NCBI GenBank assembly: GCA_036426205.1
Contig: WSYH01001932.1
Span: 1-64,000 of the forward strand
Length of the DNA: 64,000 nt
From: Ascaphus truei
Taxonomy: Eukaryota > Chordata > Amphibia > Anura > Ascaphidae
Direction of reading: 5' to 3'
The notes below the pieces were generated by a model that was not told where the DNA came from, made no database searches, and saw nothing but the letters and a program-made list of their open reading frames with translations. Positions 12,404 to 24,502 of this stretch are shown in pieces; the stretch's first letter is position 1, and each line of letters opens with the position of its first letter. A program made the translations under genes and the position numbers.

Positions 12404-12472
12404 TCCCAACACACACACAACACACACACACACACACACACCACACACACCACAACACACACACACACACAC

Positions 12473-12515
<43 letters not shown>

Positions 12516-12620
12516 CAAACACACACACAGACACACACACACACACCAACACACTCTATATCTATATTATATATATTATAATATATATATATATATATCT
12601 ATATATATATATAATATATC
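12404..12620. repeat. (CA)n followed by (TA)n microsatellite
   Basis: About 145 bp of CA repeats with occasional interruptions, then AT-rich TA repeats. It sits directly next to the 3' end of the Penelope-like element. Confidence 0.96.
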
Positions 12621-14400
12621 TCAGAAATGAATAGACGATACCGTTCTGTGGCTAAACGAAATGCTTTTATTCTTGCGGCTTTCGATACAATGATCTCTTC
12701 TTCTGGCGATGGTACAATGAATGAAGCTAAAAAAGGGGTTTAAACTAAAAACAGCATACTGGAATGTGATCTGTGATGGAAGACAATCACTCCCCCGTGC
12801 AGTTTTATGGCTAGAGGGTGATAATGTGTGCGTATGGTATATAAAATCGGTAAAGAGCCCAGGTGGTACATAGCGCTTTACAAATGTGTGTTTGGAGTGG
12901 GGATGTATATCAATGTTGTTGGTATTTGTGGAAGTGTAAGAGGCTCTGGCATAACTACAATACTGTGTGGAAACTATGTGGTCCCTATTGATTATGGGAT
13001 GGATTAACATAGAGGGTATGTGTAAGAGACATCTGTGTGTGTGTGTGTGTGTGTATATGTATATGTATGTATATATATGCATTATTATATATATAAATAT
13101 ATATATAATATATATTTGCAGTATGTACGGACATGGCCTTAGCCCTCATGGGAAGAGAGTTCTCTCATGTCAGTAATGACTCATAAATTTCGGTCTCGAG
13201 TTAGGCCATCGCTAAGGGTCCCGAACAGTTGCATAAATTTGTATTCATGCAGCCGTCTCTCTTTCGGTGTTTGAGATTAACCTTTGCGTATATTCTTGTA
13301 GTCAGTCAGAGAAATGTTCGCCGACAGGACTATCTCTGGTTCGCTTGTGATGCTGTGGCGATGCAGATCCATTCTTTGTTTAGCCCCTGTCCCGTCTCAC
13401 CTATGTAGTAGGCAGCCCCCTAGGCATTTCATGCACATGATGAGGTACACGACATGCTGGAGGAACAGGTGAACCGTCCTCTTATTTTGTACTCCAGATT
13501 CCTGTGTGGTATTTGTATTGTGCCCGCTGTGTGGAGCATTGCGCAGGTTTTGCATCTTGCGTCCTTGCACGGTCTTGTCCCGCATTCAGTTGTACTGTTG
13601 AATACTTTACTCCTCACATAATTTTCTTGAGATTATGGGGTTGTCTGTATGATAATAAGAGTGTTTCAGGGAAGACATGTTGCAGTCTGTATCTTCCTGG
13701 AGAATGGGTTGTAGTTGCCCTGGCGATCTTGCGTAGGGCTTCTAGGTGTGGGTTATATGTGACCACCAAAGGTACCTGTCTCTTGTCTCTTTCTGTCTGT
13801 ATTCAAGGAGATCACTTCTTGGTATTCTGGTGGCTTTGTGAATTTTCTGGTCCACAATTCTGTACAATTATAGCCACGGTTTAGAAATCGATCTCAAGAC
13901 TGTAATGCTGGTCTCTGTCTGTTGTGTCGGAGCATATCCGGTTGTATCGTATGGCTTGACTGTAGATTGTTGCATGCTTAGGTGTGTGGGTGGAAGCTAT
14001 TGTCCCTCAAATAGCTGGGTCTGTCTGTAGGTTGCGGTATACAGAAGTCTGTAGTTGGTTGTTCTTTATGGTAAGGTGTCTAGGAATAAACTTCGTTTGG
14101 GGAAGGGTGAGTTTGAGGTTGATGTTCGGGTGGAACGTATTGAGTTCTCATAGAACTGTAGGAGGTCCTGTTCACCAGAGGTCCAAATCAGGGGATGTCA
14201 TCGATGTAGCAGGTAGTAAGGGGTTTCAAGTGACGGTGGAAAGAAAAGTAACTTCCCGTTTTGCGCAGAACAGGTGGCATGCTGTGGCGCCATCAGAGTG
14301 CCATAGTGGTCCCGGTTGTCTGGAGGTATGTTGTCATTTCCAAATGTGAAGTAGTTATGGTCAGAATAAATTCGATACACTTAGTCACTGTCGCTGTGAG
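12621..14400 (-). pseudogene. Penelope-like element, RT to GIY-YIG (copy B)
   Basis: Minus-strand order from 14400 downward: the G-T-x-M-G-T…APQHA reverse-transcriptase block, then a linker with paired cysteines (near 13500-13580), then VVYLIMCMKC and a YIGETG motif near 13400-13440 that mark the GIY-YIG nuclease. Near 13200 an FGTLSDGLTRD segment fits the family's C-terminus. An AT-rich 3' UTR with TG/TA runs follows (about 13030-13110). Frameshifts throughout show it is inactive. Copy A covers only the part upstream of 13728. Confidence 0.75.
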
Positions 14401-14430
14401 TGGCTCCTGCGGTCCCAGAAATGGACTCCG

Positions 14431-14475
14431 TACACCTTGCAAAGCGCCGGGCAGGCGTGAAACGTTCGTTGGTTT
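14431..14475 (+). ncRNA. Degenerate hammerhead-like motif (copy B)
   Basis: Same motif as 727-775: a GCGCC/GGCGU stem followed by GAAACGUUC. The core box is further damaged by a one-base deletion. Unlikely to be active. Confidence 0.3.
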
Positions 14476-17004
14476 TACTGACGTCATCTTATGATGTCAT
14501 CAGGGAGCGCTGCAGTGGAGGTCTTAGAGGAAACATGCCAGCAGATACCACCATACAATGACTGGTCAGGTCGTATGAATATGCTGGATAAGGCACTATC
14601 ATTACACGTTTGCAGGACTGTTGGACACTCCAACTTATACACTTGTGTTTGCATACACCACTTGGGTTATATCTGGTCATTTGCCACATTACAGAAGTTT
14701 AATAGAGATATTCCAGGCTGTTACCCCATCACCTATACATCAGTGAGTGTGATAAGATGTTTAGCCACGCTCTGCAAACCATGGGAGAGTGAGTTCTCTG
14801 CAAACATTTGAACTATCATATACATCTGTATGAAACAAGTTGGTTACACCTGCAATGAGTGTCCGTAATGATAGCAGTGGTATGATATATAGATGTACTA
14901 CAGGTCTTAACAAACCACGACTAAGTGCCTCTTTACATCAGACTTCTAATACAGCACCAATACAGTTTAGAGTCCTAGCGTCATTTTGGGTGTATTTTTT
15001 TCTAGTGACTAATATAGCCACTGGTGAATAGATCATACCTCCAAGGTACATGTACCTATGTAAATGGTAGCTTCCTCCCTTTACAGCTCACCACAGAGGA
15101 CATAGACTAGCTCACAGACAGAGTTGATATACAGTACAGTATATCCTCCACTGTAGTAATTTGTCCCTGTTTATTTTAATGGAGTAATTGTTGCCCATTG
15201 TATACATGTTTAAAAAGCAGTTTTTAACACATTAGTGAGAGGCTATTTAGTGGTCACCCTAGGATTGAATATTTACCAGCCCTCAACTGGTCATAGAGAG
15301 TGCACATAGGAATCTTGGTTAATCTATTAACCCCTTCATTCCTTCCATATCTCCTTCCCATATGCACCCGATTGACATATACAATCCATTCTCATAGTAG
15401 GAGAGCGGCAGTATCTCTAATTTCTACGAACCATTTAATTCCCTGATATATGCAGTAATTTTCTGCTCAGACAGGATCATGAAACCTCTTTCAGCTCTAT
15501 GAACTCTCAAAGTCTAAATTGCAGCCTATGGGTTTTTTTTTTTCTTCAATTTTTCATACCTTGTTTCCACCCTAAAGTTGTCTCAGCGTTCACTTTCAAC
15601 CAGGATATACTGTAATTATCCCTTCATTTTAGCAAGGCCTTTGCTTCATTTTTTAAGCTAAGACATTTGACATTATGAAATCCCTGCTCTATGATTGGTC
15701 AATATTCCAGGCATTATTCAAGAGTAATTGGCTTGAATTGTTGGCACCTTGCCAAGTTTTTATTTCCAGCCAATCAGCTTTCACTTGTCAGACCAGCTCT
15801 CAGACAGTTGAGGTGATTGGACAGGAGGCAGCAGCTATACAGTGACTCCTCCCACTCCTTCCTGCAGAGAGCTCCACGAAGGACACAGTGTGACGATAGT
15901 GAGGGTTTGGCCCAGGATTAATGGGGTTACTCCCCAAGGGCCCCCCTCTAACCTTGCCAGGGAGACAAGGGGTTAACTGGGCTGAGGTCCAGAAATGTGA
16001 TTTAACCCTTGTTATAACATGAAAAGGCTTATTCCCCTGTGTAAATGTATTGTTGTTGGGTCAGTGTCTGCATAACACCCCACTGGATCATAAGGGGTAT
16101 AAGCTACAGTTTAAGGAAATTCCACTGTATTGTGTCTTTTCAGAAACCTGGACTTCAAAGGGCTTAATTGAAGTTGAATGTGAAAAGCGAAGGGTTTTTT
16201 AGTGTACAGTATGTTAATACCTGTTGCAGCCAGCCCCTGAGTCTGGGGGTGCAGCCTCTGGGGAAACCCCCCAAGTACCCACATATGAAACATATAACTT
16301 TGTCAGAAGGGGGACAATAATTTTGATATTTGTGCCTCTCTGGGGCAGTCTTACAATGTACAGGCCAATGCTAATAACCTCTGCCTGCCTTTGTAATGCG
16401 TACCAGGACCAACTGGGTCTATTCAGTTTGACATGCAAGCTTCCTCACTGGAAGTGTATATCAACAGAGAGTCTGGGCTTAGGTGTGATACATAAGTGAT
16501 CAAGAGAGTGATTACCTAATTGCTATGCAAGGCCCAGGAAGCAGCCAACAGGTACTGCCCTAGTTGGTTATGCGAGAAGCTACAAGCCTACTTCAAAAGG
16601 TTTTGTTGATGGGGGTAGGGTGGGAGCTACCCAAGAAGGGAATCAAAAGGAGTAACCTTATTAAATATGAATATTATGAGATGTCCTTGGCTGAAAAGGA
16701 TAAGAATTACATATTGTATTCGTGGGACTTAGCATATCATTGGGAGTCTAAACACTGTATATGTAACTGCTGCTAAATGCCAGATATTAATATCTATTAA
16801 TTTTCATATTACACTGTATGTTTGGTCTCTCTGCGAGCGTCAGGTGTGACGGACTGTATTAATATATCTCACCTGACTGTGTGTATTACGGAACGGAAGT
16901 TAGGCAATGATTTGCAGTAAATATGAAATTTTGGTTGAGTTCTGAGGAACCCCTGTTGTGATGAGCAGGAAAGGCTAGAATTTACAAGCCTGGTCATCAA
17001 AGGC
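14476..17004. other. Unassigned repeat-like sequence (copy B of 776-3333)
   Basis: Same unassigned sequence as in copy A, with scattered small deletions. No coding region is kept in both copies. Confidence 0.5.
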
Positions 17005-17359
17005 TACTGCTGCGGCCGAGTTTATTCGAGCATTTGCCCGTTCTCGGCCGCAGCAGTAACCTGGCGCGCGCCGGAGGGTGCCGGGCGCGCGCCGAAGCAG
17101 CGGAGGAGCGCCCTCCGATCGGGGCTTTCTTCCTCCCGCTGCCGGGTCCGCCGGGTCCCCCGGAACCCCTGCCGCCGTCCCACATCGCGGGACACCAGGG
17201 CTCCCTCGGGGAGCCCTGGACGCGCGTGCGGGGGCGCAGGCACCCGATGACGCGTGACGCGCACGTGACGCGGGCACGCCGAGGGATGCCACTAGCAAGC
17301 CGGGAAATCTCCCGCCTTGCGGAACCGGCCGCACTTCAATAAAACGTGTCGCCAGTGTA
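17005..17359. mobile_element. GC-rich MITE (copy B)
   Basis: Counterpart of 3334-3696, with TA at both ends (17005-17006, 17358-17359), the same internal palindrome near the CTGCTGCGGCC end, and several small deletions. Confidence 0.8.
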
Positions 17360-17954
17360 AGTTGCTAATTGCTTATGCTTGGCCCAAGGACAAAAGGAAT
17401 TAACCAGAGTAAGTGAAACTTTTCACACTGGACCCTGGAAGCCCAAGTCAGCTTCAAAAGCTTCAAAGGGGATTTTACTAGACGGCACGGCGCCGTAAGC
17501 TGGGATGCAAGGGTTAAATGATATATAAGTCAGAGACACCCTTTTATCCATGTTGTTCATGCAAAGTTCTTCATGTTCTTCATTGTTCTTCATGCAAATG
17601 ATCTTCACAAGCTACCGTGACACACAGTGAGGAGGGAGAGGTTTGTGTGTCTGTCTGCAGAGTTTGTATGTGTAGGCTCACTAGAAATCCCAGTTTAGCC
17701 GGGGACAGTCCTGGTCTTTTGGATTTGTCGACTGGTCACCCTATGTATGTGGGCAGCTGCAGATTGTGTGTGTGGATCTGTGTGTAGCTGCAGAGTTGTG
17801 TGTGCTTTAGTATATTTACAATTTTGCTTGAATAAAAAAATTAGACCGTATAACTATACAGAAGTGTCGTTTTATGAAAAAGCTTTCTATTGTGTTTCTA
17901 TAAAGAGGGGGACTGCAGTGTGTATGTGTGTATAGATGGGGGGTGCAGTGGGGG
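17360..17954. other. Unassigned (copy B of 3697-4305)
   Basis: No gene or intact element seen. It contains the same hAT-like GTCACCCT stub as copy A. Confidence 0.4.
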
Positions 17955-18108
17955 TGGTGGAATCTCTCTCTACTTTCTCACTCTCTCTATCTCTCTCTCT
18001 TATCTCTCTATCTCCTCTCTCTTCTATCTCTATCTATCTTTCTCTATATATATCTCTACTATCTAATATATATCTCTTTCTCTACATATCTCTTCTGTCT
18101 CTATCTCT
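17955..18108. repeat. CT/CTAT microsatellite (copy B)
   Basis: Imperfect CT-rich array, shorter and more irregular than 4306-4463. Confidence 0.93.
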
Positions 18109-19070
18109 CAAATCAAAATCGAATCAAATTAGCTTTATTGGCATGACGAAAGAACATTTCAGTATTGCCAAAGCGTGAAAAATAGGGGGTTGGGACAAAA
18201 ATTACACGAATACTAGGGGGTAGGGTATTATGATTGCCGGTATATGGGTAACCGTTACACACAGGGATGTGGGGGTTAGTGGACGTCTCTCAGCTTGTGG
18301 CAGGTGCTGATATAGCGTGCAGCCAGTTCTGCTGCGGTTTCATCTTCTCCAGGAGGATCGCTAATTTTTTGGTTCTCCTCTATATTATTAAAGTTCTGGA
18401 TAAGTGCAGTGAGTTTCTCTAGGTGGGCACTCCTCATTTCAGAGTATTGTGTGCAACGCAACAGGAAGTGTGTTTCATCTTCTACCTCTCCTAGCTCACA
18501 TCTTTGGCACAGTCTCATCTCCCGGGGCTTCCAGTTCTGTCTGTCTGCCTGTTTCTATTTCTAGACTGTGTGCACTTATTCTGTACTGGCCCAGGGTTTG
18601 TCTCTGCTTTGGGTCTTTTACCTTCATTAGGTAGGAATGCCAGTGTATTCTCTCTGTAGGCCGTGGTAGGTCTTCAGCTTCTTTGAGTGCTGGATATCAT
18701 TTTCCCAAATAGTCACATACTGCTTCTTCATTTCGTTGGCGATTGAGTTGATTTGTTTTTTCGGCAGGTTGTTGATCTGTGTGGGTTTTTTTCCTTGGAG
18801 TGAGAGGACAAGTTGTTTGATGGCACAGGGTTTAGTGAGGAGGTCCTGGCTTTGCATTGCTCTGTAGCTGTAAGACTGTGGGTGACTGTTGTTTAGGTGG
18901 GCCCAGAATGTCAGTGCTCTCTTCTGTACAGTGAGCAGTAGAGGAAAGAGGCCCAGCTCAGCCCGACATGCATTGTTTGATGTACTCCTTGTGACGGGAG
19001 CTTTGAGACAGGCTATTAATATTACAACACCAACTCTGTTTTCTTCCTCCCTTTCCATCAGTACGAGGAC
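18109..19070 (-). pseudogene. Esterase-type LINE ORF2 C-terminus and 3' end (copy B)
   Basis: Two open stretches on the minus strand (18627-19058 and 18276-18518) cover the LINE C-terminus. The first has TSNNACRAELGLFPLLLTV and a KKLKTY segment; the second has RLCQRC, GEVEDETHFLLRC and the terminal CHKLRDVH. The 3' terminus with AATTTGATT repeats is at 18109. It is a 5'-truncated copy of the family whose ORF1 and RT lie at 34640-39290. It lies against L1 sequence at 19074. Confidence 0.75.
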
Positions 19071-19073
19071 GGC

Positions 19074-20022
19074 CTAATGCAGGCCTAGTCCTAGCGGGCC
19101 GCTCCAGGGGTCCCAGGTATTCCGAAACTGTGGCATTTTTTTATTGAGCGTTGCTGTAAGTTTATCCATGGCCATGACCTCGTCTATTCGTCTCAACACC
19201 GCATTTCTCGCTGGGGCTTTGGTGTGTTTCCACGCCGCCGCTATTGAGCATCTGGCTGCGGTTAGGATAGCTGATACTAGTCTACTCAAGAGGGGGGGCA
19301 GGTCATCTATAGGTTTGCTCAGCACGAAGGTCAAGGGGTCCAGGGGGAAAAGAAGCCCCGTAGTTTCTTGTAGAAGCTTCTGGATCTTTGTCCAGTACCT
19401 CTGAATCTCCGGACATGGCCACCAAATGTGGGCCATGTCCCCCTTTTGACCACATCCCCTCCAGCACAGGTCGGGAGTGCCGGGGAAGATCTGGCTTAGC
19501 CTAGCCGGGGTCAAGTACCACTGGAATAGTATTTTATATATGTTCTCTTTTGTCACTGTACAGATTGAGGTCTTTGTGGCCAACTCCCAGATATCCTCCC
19601 ACTCGTCCATATCTATCTGTACATTGAGGTCCTCTGACCATTTTTGCATATACTTGTGGATTGGGGGGCTGGTTGCTGACTCTATCCCCCTATAGATCTC
19701 TGAGATCAGACCTCTCTGGTAGGAGCCCTTGCTGCAAAGGGATTCAAACCTGGTTAATGGGGGGAATTTAGCGTTTGAGGCTAGGGATAGAAGGAAGTGC
19801 CTAATTTGCAAAAATTTGAACAGATGGAGACCTTGGTGTTTATGTTTGTCGCGGAGTTCTTGGAAGGAGAGGATCTCCTCGTTTTTCAGCAGATCAGCAA
19901 TCAGCCTTATTCCTAGACCTTGGAATTGGCCAAATTGTTTTTTGGAGCACCCAGGTGGGAAGTGTGGGTTTCCAAAGATGGGGGTAAGTTGGGATGGGGT
20001 AGCTATCAGGCCAGGAACGGGG
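19074..20022 (-). pseudogene. L1-type ORF2 C-terminal domain (copy B, open 245 codons)
   Basis: An uninterrupted minus-strand frame at 19074-19811 gives the distal part of L1 ORF2: FPPLTRFESLC, QKWSEDLNVQIDMDEWEDIW, FQWYLTPARLSQIF, then the family's C..C…H….C signature (CWRGCGQKGDMAHIWWPC) and a final AILTAARCSIAAAWK segment. Sequence to 20022 adds FGNPHFPPGCSKKQFGQF in a shifted frame. A Rex1-like LINE interrupts the element at 20023-21360. The normal 3' UTR is missing; LINE sequence of another family abuts the stop. Confidence 0.82.
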
Positions 20023-21360
20023 ACAACTCACTGGTGCAGTATTCCTAGATTTTGCAAAGGCTTTTGACACAGTTGATCATGTATCCTGCTAACAAACTCC
20101 AGAGCTCTGGAATAGGGAAACATGCTTTAAACTGGTTTCAGTCCTACCTATCAGGAAATCCCAACATGTGTCCATCTCAGCTCTAACTCCAACCCCCTGG
20201 ATATCACCTGTGGTGTACCGCAAGGCTCTGTTCTGGGGCCCCTACTCTTCTCAGTGTTCATTAATGATCTTCCACAGCTTGTAAGGAAGCCTCAATACAC
20301 ATGTATGCAGATGACACAATCCTGTATGCACACAGCCATAGCCTCTCTGACCTTCAACACATACTTCAGTCTGACTTTTTGAGACTCGAAACTGATTTCC
20401 AAAACAAACTGTTTTTAAACACTGACAAGACTGTAACAATGGTATTTGGGACCAAACTAAATTTGTAAAGCTTCCAGTGACTGAGCTCCTGATTAGAACC
20501 AACGCTACCACCACCCTAACACCTGTCACTAGTTTTAAATACCTGGGCTTATGGTTTGACTCCCACTTAACATTCGAGATGCACATTGATACCCTGACAA
20601 CCAAGACCTATGCCAAACTAGGGGTACTTTACAGGAACAAATCCTCCCTAAGTCTCCTGGTCAGAAAGCGTATTGCACACAGCAGATGCTAATGCCAATT
20701 ATTGACTATGGAGACATAGTATATGTGGCTCGGCTCCTCAAAACCCACCTTAGCAAACTTGACACCCTCTACAATTCAATTTGTCGTTTGTTCTCCAATG
20801 CACTACAACAACACACATCACTGCGAAATGCTCAAGAAACTAGATTGGTCATCACTAGAGTCTAGGCGCAAAGTTCACACCTTTCCTGTCTCACCCTCAA
20901 ATACTTTCTGGCAAGCTACCCAGCTACCTGAACAAGCTCCTCCACCCCTACCACATGCAGTACTATCACCTGAGATCAGACTCCAAAAGACTATTCATGG
21001 TCCCAAGACTCAACAATTATCCGGACGTTCCTCCTTCTCTTCCTTCGTGCACCCCAAAACTGGAACAACCTACCAGAGACTCTCATATCCACCACCACTT
21101 AAGTTCTTTCAAATCTAAGCTGTCTCACACTTCATTATCTGGTCTGTAACTGTTTCATACGCTCATATATATATTTTCTTTAACTGTGCATGCAATGTCT
21201 TGTATATAATGTATATCTTGTTCATTTATGTAACTGTTTTGTAACCATGTATTATTTTGTTTTACTCTGTGCCCAGGACATACTTGAAACGAGAGGTAAC
21301 TCTCAATGTATTACTTCCTGGTAAAATATTTTATAAATAAATAAAATAAATAAATAAATA
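20023..21360 (+). pseudogene. Rex1/CR1-L2-type LINE fragment nested in L1 (copy B)
   Basis: Plus-strand equivalent of 6354-7690: RT blocks around FAKAFDTVDH, GPLLFSVFINDL and YADDTILYAHSH recognisable across frameshifts, then the 3' tail of AATAAA repeats. One 71-codon open piece (20477-20692) has VTSFKYLGLWFDSHLTF. It is 5'-truncated at the same position as copy A, so the insertion predates the duplication. Confidence 0.83.
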
Positions 21361-23825
21361 ATATTTCCCTTTGTTCTTGAGCCAGACATCCCATGTGCAT
21401 CTCATTGCCCCCAGAGCGAATCGCCGTGGTCCTCCCTCCCTCCCACAGGACATAGGAGATGGACCTGGAGGGTGGCAGGTGCACATGATGTGATTCGATC
21501 GCTAGCCAGCAGGTGGAGGCCGGGTCGTAGTTCCAACCACAGCCTGCTTCAACTAGGCCGCCGAATATTATCTGATCACGTCAGGACCCCCACACCTCCT
21601 CTTGTCTTGGGACAACATCACAGACCTTGGTACTCTTGGCCGTTTATCATTCCAAATGAATTGGAACTAAGGGCCTGATATGTTTCAGGGCTGCAATTGG
21701 GACGGGGACAGGGAGTGTTTGGAAAAATAAAGAAGTCTCGGCATGACATTCTTTTTTATTGATGTAATTCTTCCAAACCAGGAAATTTGGAGCTTTTTTT
21801 CCATTTCTCCAGGTCTTTTTTGATTTGGTCAAACAAGGGTGGGTAGTTGGATTGGTATAGGGAGCTATAGGTGCTTGAGATTCTGACTCCTAGGTATTTA
21901 ATATGGTTAGTGCTCCATCGATATTTATAGTTAGCTTGTAGGAGTCTCCATTCCTGTCTTAGGGATACGTTTAGAGCTCCTGACTTGTCCATATTGACCT
22001 TGTAGTCAGATACAGTGCCGAATTGGGATAGCACTCTTTGGAGATTGGGGAAGGGAGACGTGGGGTCCGCGAGTTCAGGATCACATCATCAGCAAATAAA
22101 GAGATTTTGTGTATTCTGTTTCGCCAATTCTAATACCTTTATGCTCTGATCTTCCCTAATTGTGGCCGCTAATGGTTCAATTGTTAGGCATAACAGAGGA
22201 AAAGGGGCAATCCTGCCTGGTTCCATTTCTGATCTTAATGGGGTCCGAGAAGCCCCCTGAAATTTTTACATGTGCTGTTGGGTTTTGGTAGAGGGCTCTA
22301 ACCCCCTGCAGGAAAGGGCCACTGAATCCAAATTTCAGCATAGTTTGATCTAGGAAGGACCATTTGATTCTGTCAAACGCTTTTTCTGCGTCAAGACTAA
22401 GGATCATCGCTCTGGTTCCTGTGAGGCGCACATGGTCACAATTTTGCGGGTGTTGGCAGAGGCCTGTCTACCTGACACAAATCCTACTTGATCTATATGA
22501 ATGAGCCGTGGGAGAATTGGGTTGAGCCTGTTTGCCAAGATCTAAGAGGTAGGGGGAGAGAATCGGCAAGAATGTTTTATAATAAGCGTTGGTAAACCCG
22601 TCCGGGCCGGGCGTTTTAGCTAATTTAAGGGAACCAATAGCTCCTGATAGTTCCTCCTGGGAGATTTCTTTATTTAGATCGTCTATTTCCTTGTTCGAGA
22701 GGGATGGGAGGTTACAGTGCTCCAGGTATTGTGTAATTGTCTCGAGGGATGTCGGGTCATGGTTAGGGGGGTGTAAGTTGTAGAGGTCCGAATAAAAATC
22801 CGCATATTCCTGAGCTATCTCTTTCTCCATATATGAAATTTGACCGTTTTTAGTGCGGATTTTAGAGATTTGTGATTTAACTCGGGTGCCTCTGAGTTTA
22901 GTGGCCAAGAGCTTATCGGCCTTGTTGCCCTTGTCATAAAATTTTTGTCTGGACCATCTCAGTGCTCTCTCTACCTCTTCGAGTTGGGTCTGTTTGAGGG
23001 CTGCTCTAGTTTGGTTTAGTTGTTTGAATATTTTTTTGGAGGCTGTGTGCTTATGCTGTTGTTCAAGTTGCGCAATCTTATCTGTAAGGTCTTTTTGAAG
23101 CTTGAGTTTCTGTTTTTTCTTATGGGCCGCATTGCTGGGGCCGAAACTGACCCTTTATTAATTTGAAAAAAGATAGAGAGTTTTTTCGCTAACTAACATC
23201 TCTGTTTCTGGCAGTGGAGCAGGGAGTCGTTTAGCTTCCACTTGTATGGGTTATTCTTTACGAAGGGCAGAGAGAGAGTGAGTTCAATGGGGGCGTGGTC
23301 AGACCAGGTGATTGGGCCTATATTTGAGTGGGAGAATGCCTGGAGGATGTTGCTGGTACTTAGAAAATAGTCGATCCTCGAGTAGGACTGATGGGGGGAG
23401 GAGAAGAAGGTATAGTCCCTTTGACCCTGGTGCTGTGCCCTCCATATGTCTGTGAGGGAGAATTCTGCCATTATGTCCCTAAATTTTTTGGCTTTCTTTT
23501 GAGCTTGAGTAGTGTGGGATGTAGCTGGAAAAGCAGGGGGAGGGATCCTAGGGGTTGTTGATCTATCCTGCGTGTGGGAGGCCACCATGTTAAAGTCCCA
23601 TCCGATAATTAGGGAAGAGAGGGCCTGTTGCTCCAGTGAGTCAAGTAGTTTCTGGAGGAACAAGGGTTGGCTTTCATTAGGGGCGTAGATGTTGGCCAAT
23701 GTTATGGGGGAGCCCGCAAGGGTGCCTTGAAGTATTAGAAATCGACCCTCTGGATCAGATTGAGTTTTGGTGAGGATGAAGGGGACATTATTCCTTATTA
23801 GAATAGCCACCCCTCTTTTTTTGGG
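21361..23825 (-). pseudogene. L1-type ORF2: endonuclease and reverse transcriptase
   Basis: Continuation of the minus-strand L1. From high to low coordinate: endonuclease part at 23193-23810, with LANIYAPNESQP, a DFNMVASHTQDR box, SRIDYFLST and SDHAPIELTL (catalytic D, N and H positions of AP-type endonucleases visible); reverse-transcriptase start at 22468-22908 (LKLAKTPGPDGFTNAYYKTF); and 22177-22431 (LSLDAEKAFDRIKWSFL, then GTRQDCPFS). In the endonuclease, GGDFN is changed to GWDFN. The first ~110 residues are missing at 23825, replaced by a G-rich stretch. Frameshifts and a ~150-bp deletion make it inactive. Confidence 0.85.
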
Positions 23826-24118
23826 GAGGGGAGGGGAGAGGGGGGGGGGGGGGGGGGGGAGGGCGGGGGTTGCATGGCCGGGGATGGGGAGTAGACGGGG
23901 GCTGACAGGCTCTGTGTGTCAAGTTGACATCTGTCAGTCAGGTCCTGTCTCTGGTCTCAGCGGCATGGAGAGGGTGGACGTGCGCCTGGTCCAGAGTGCT
24001 GCGGTCTTCTTTCCCGATCCGAGGAACGACGGCCGGGAGGCTGTTGATGACCCAGGTTGGTGTTCAGCTGATTCGGCTCCACTTCTTCTCTCGAACCGTG
24101 GAGGGAAGCTGGGTGTGG
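23826..24118. other. G-rich stretch at the broken L1 ORF1/ORF2 boundary
   Basis: It starts with GGGGAGGGGAGGGG and a run of about 20 Gs, then ordinary GC-rich sequence. It replaces the L1 endonuclease N-terminus. The rest may be L1 inter-ORF spacer. No gene seen. Confidence 0.6.
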
Positions 24119-24485
24119 GGGGAGCCCCAGGTTGGTTATGAGCGAGACTGGAGGCGCTGATCCTGGTCTGAGGCGTTGGGGAGCTTCTGATTCGCTATGC
24201 GTTCGGAGGCTCTGGGCATTTCTGCTTCTTCCTGGTGCACTGTAGACTTAGAGGGCCCTCTGCTGTTTGGTGGTGGGGTGAGCCCCAGTGCTTTGAGGAA
24301 AGAGGGGGAGTCTTCTGGTCTGGAGATGGTATGATGGCGGCCATTTCTCAGAACGATCAGTTTGAAGGGGAAGCCCCAGTGGTAGGTGATGTTCTGGTCC
24401 TTTAGAATGTTAATGAGGGGCTTCATCTCCTTCCTCCTGGCCACCGTGACCCTCGACAGGTCGCTGTATATCTGCTGGGTGGGGG
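24119..24485 (-). repeat. Tandem duplication of the L1 ORF1 3' part
   Basis: About 367 bp repeats 24486-24853 directly. The unit boundary is visible at GGGGGGGGAGCCCCAGG. The minus-strand frame 24136-24444 repeats the ORF1 C-terminus (KPLINILKDQNITYHWGFPF against the main copy's KPLINILKDHNITYRWGFPF), starting at an internal methionine. Confidence 0.9.
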
Positions 24486-24502
24486 GGGGAGCCCCAGGTT
24501 GG

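Larger units (their letters stand above)
13728..22690. repeat. Copy B of the ~9 kb direct duplication
   Basis: Partner of 1-9216. Differences are mostly one-base indels, plus a deletion of about 150 bp in the L1 reverse transcriptase near 22540. Different stretches are better preserved in each copy: A is cleaner over roughly 1-4300, B over roughly 18300-20020. After 22690 copy B continues into L1 sequence that copy A lacks. Confidence 0.93.

Noticed and set aside
12325..12634. Open frames of Cys-Val or Thr-His repeats
   Set aside because: They are translations of the CA microsatellite.
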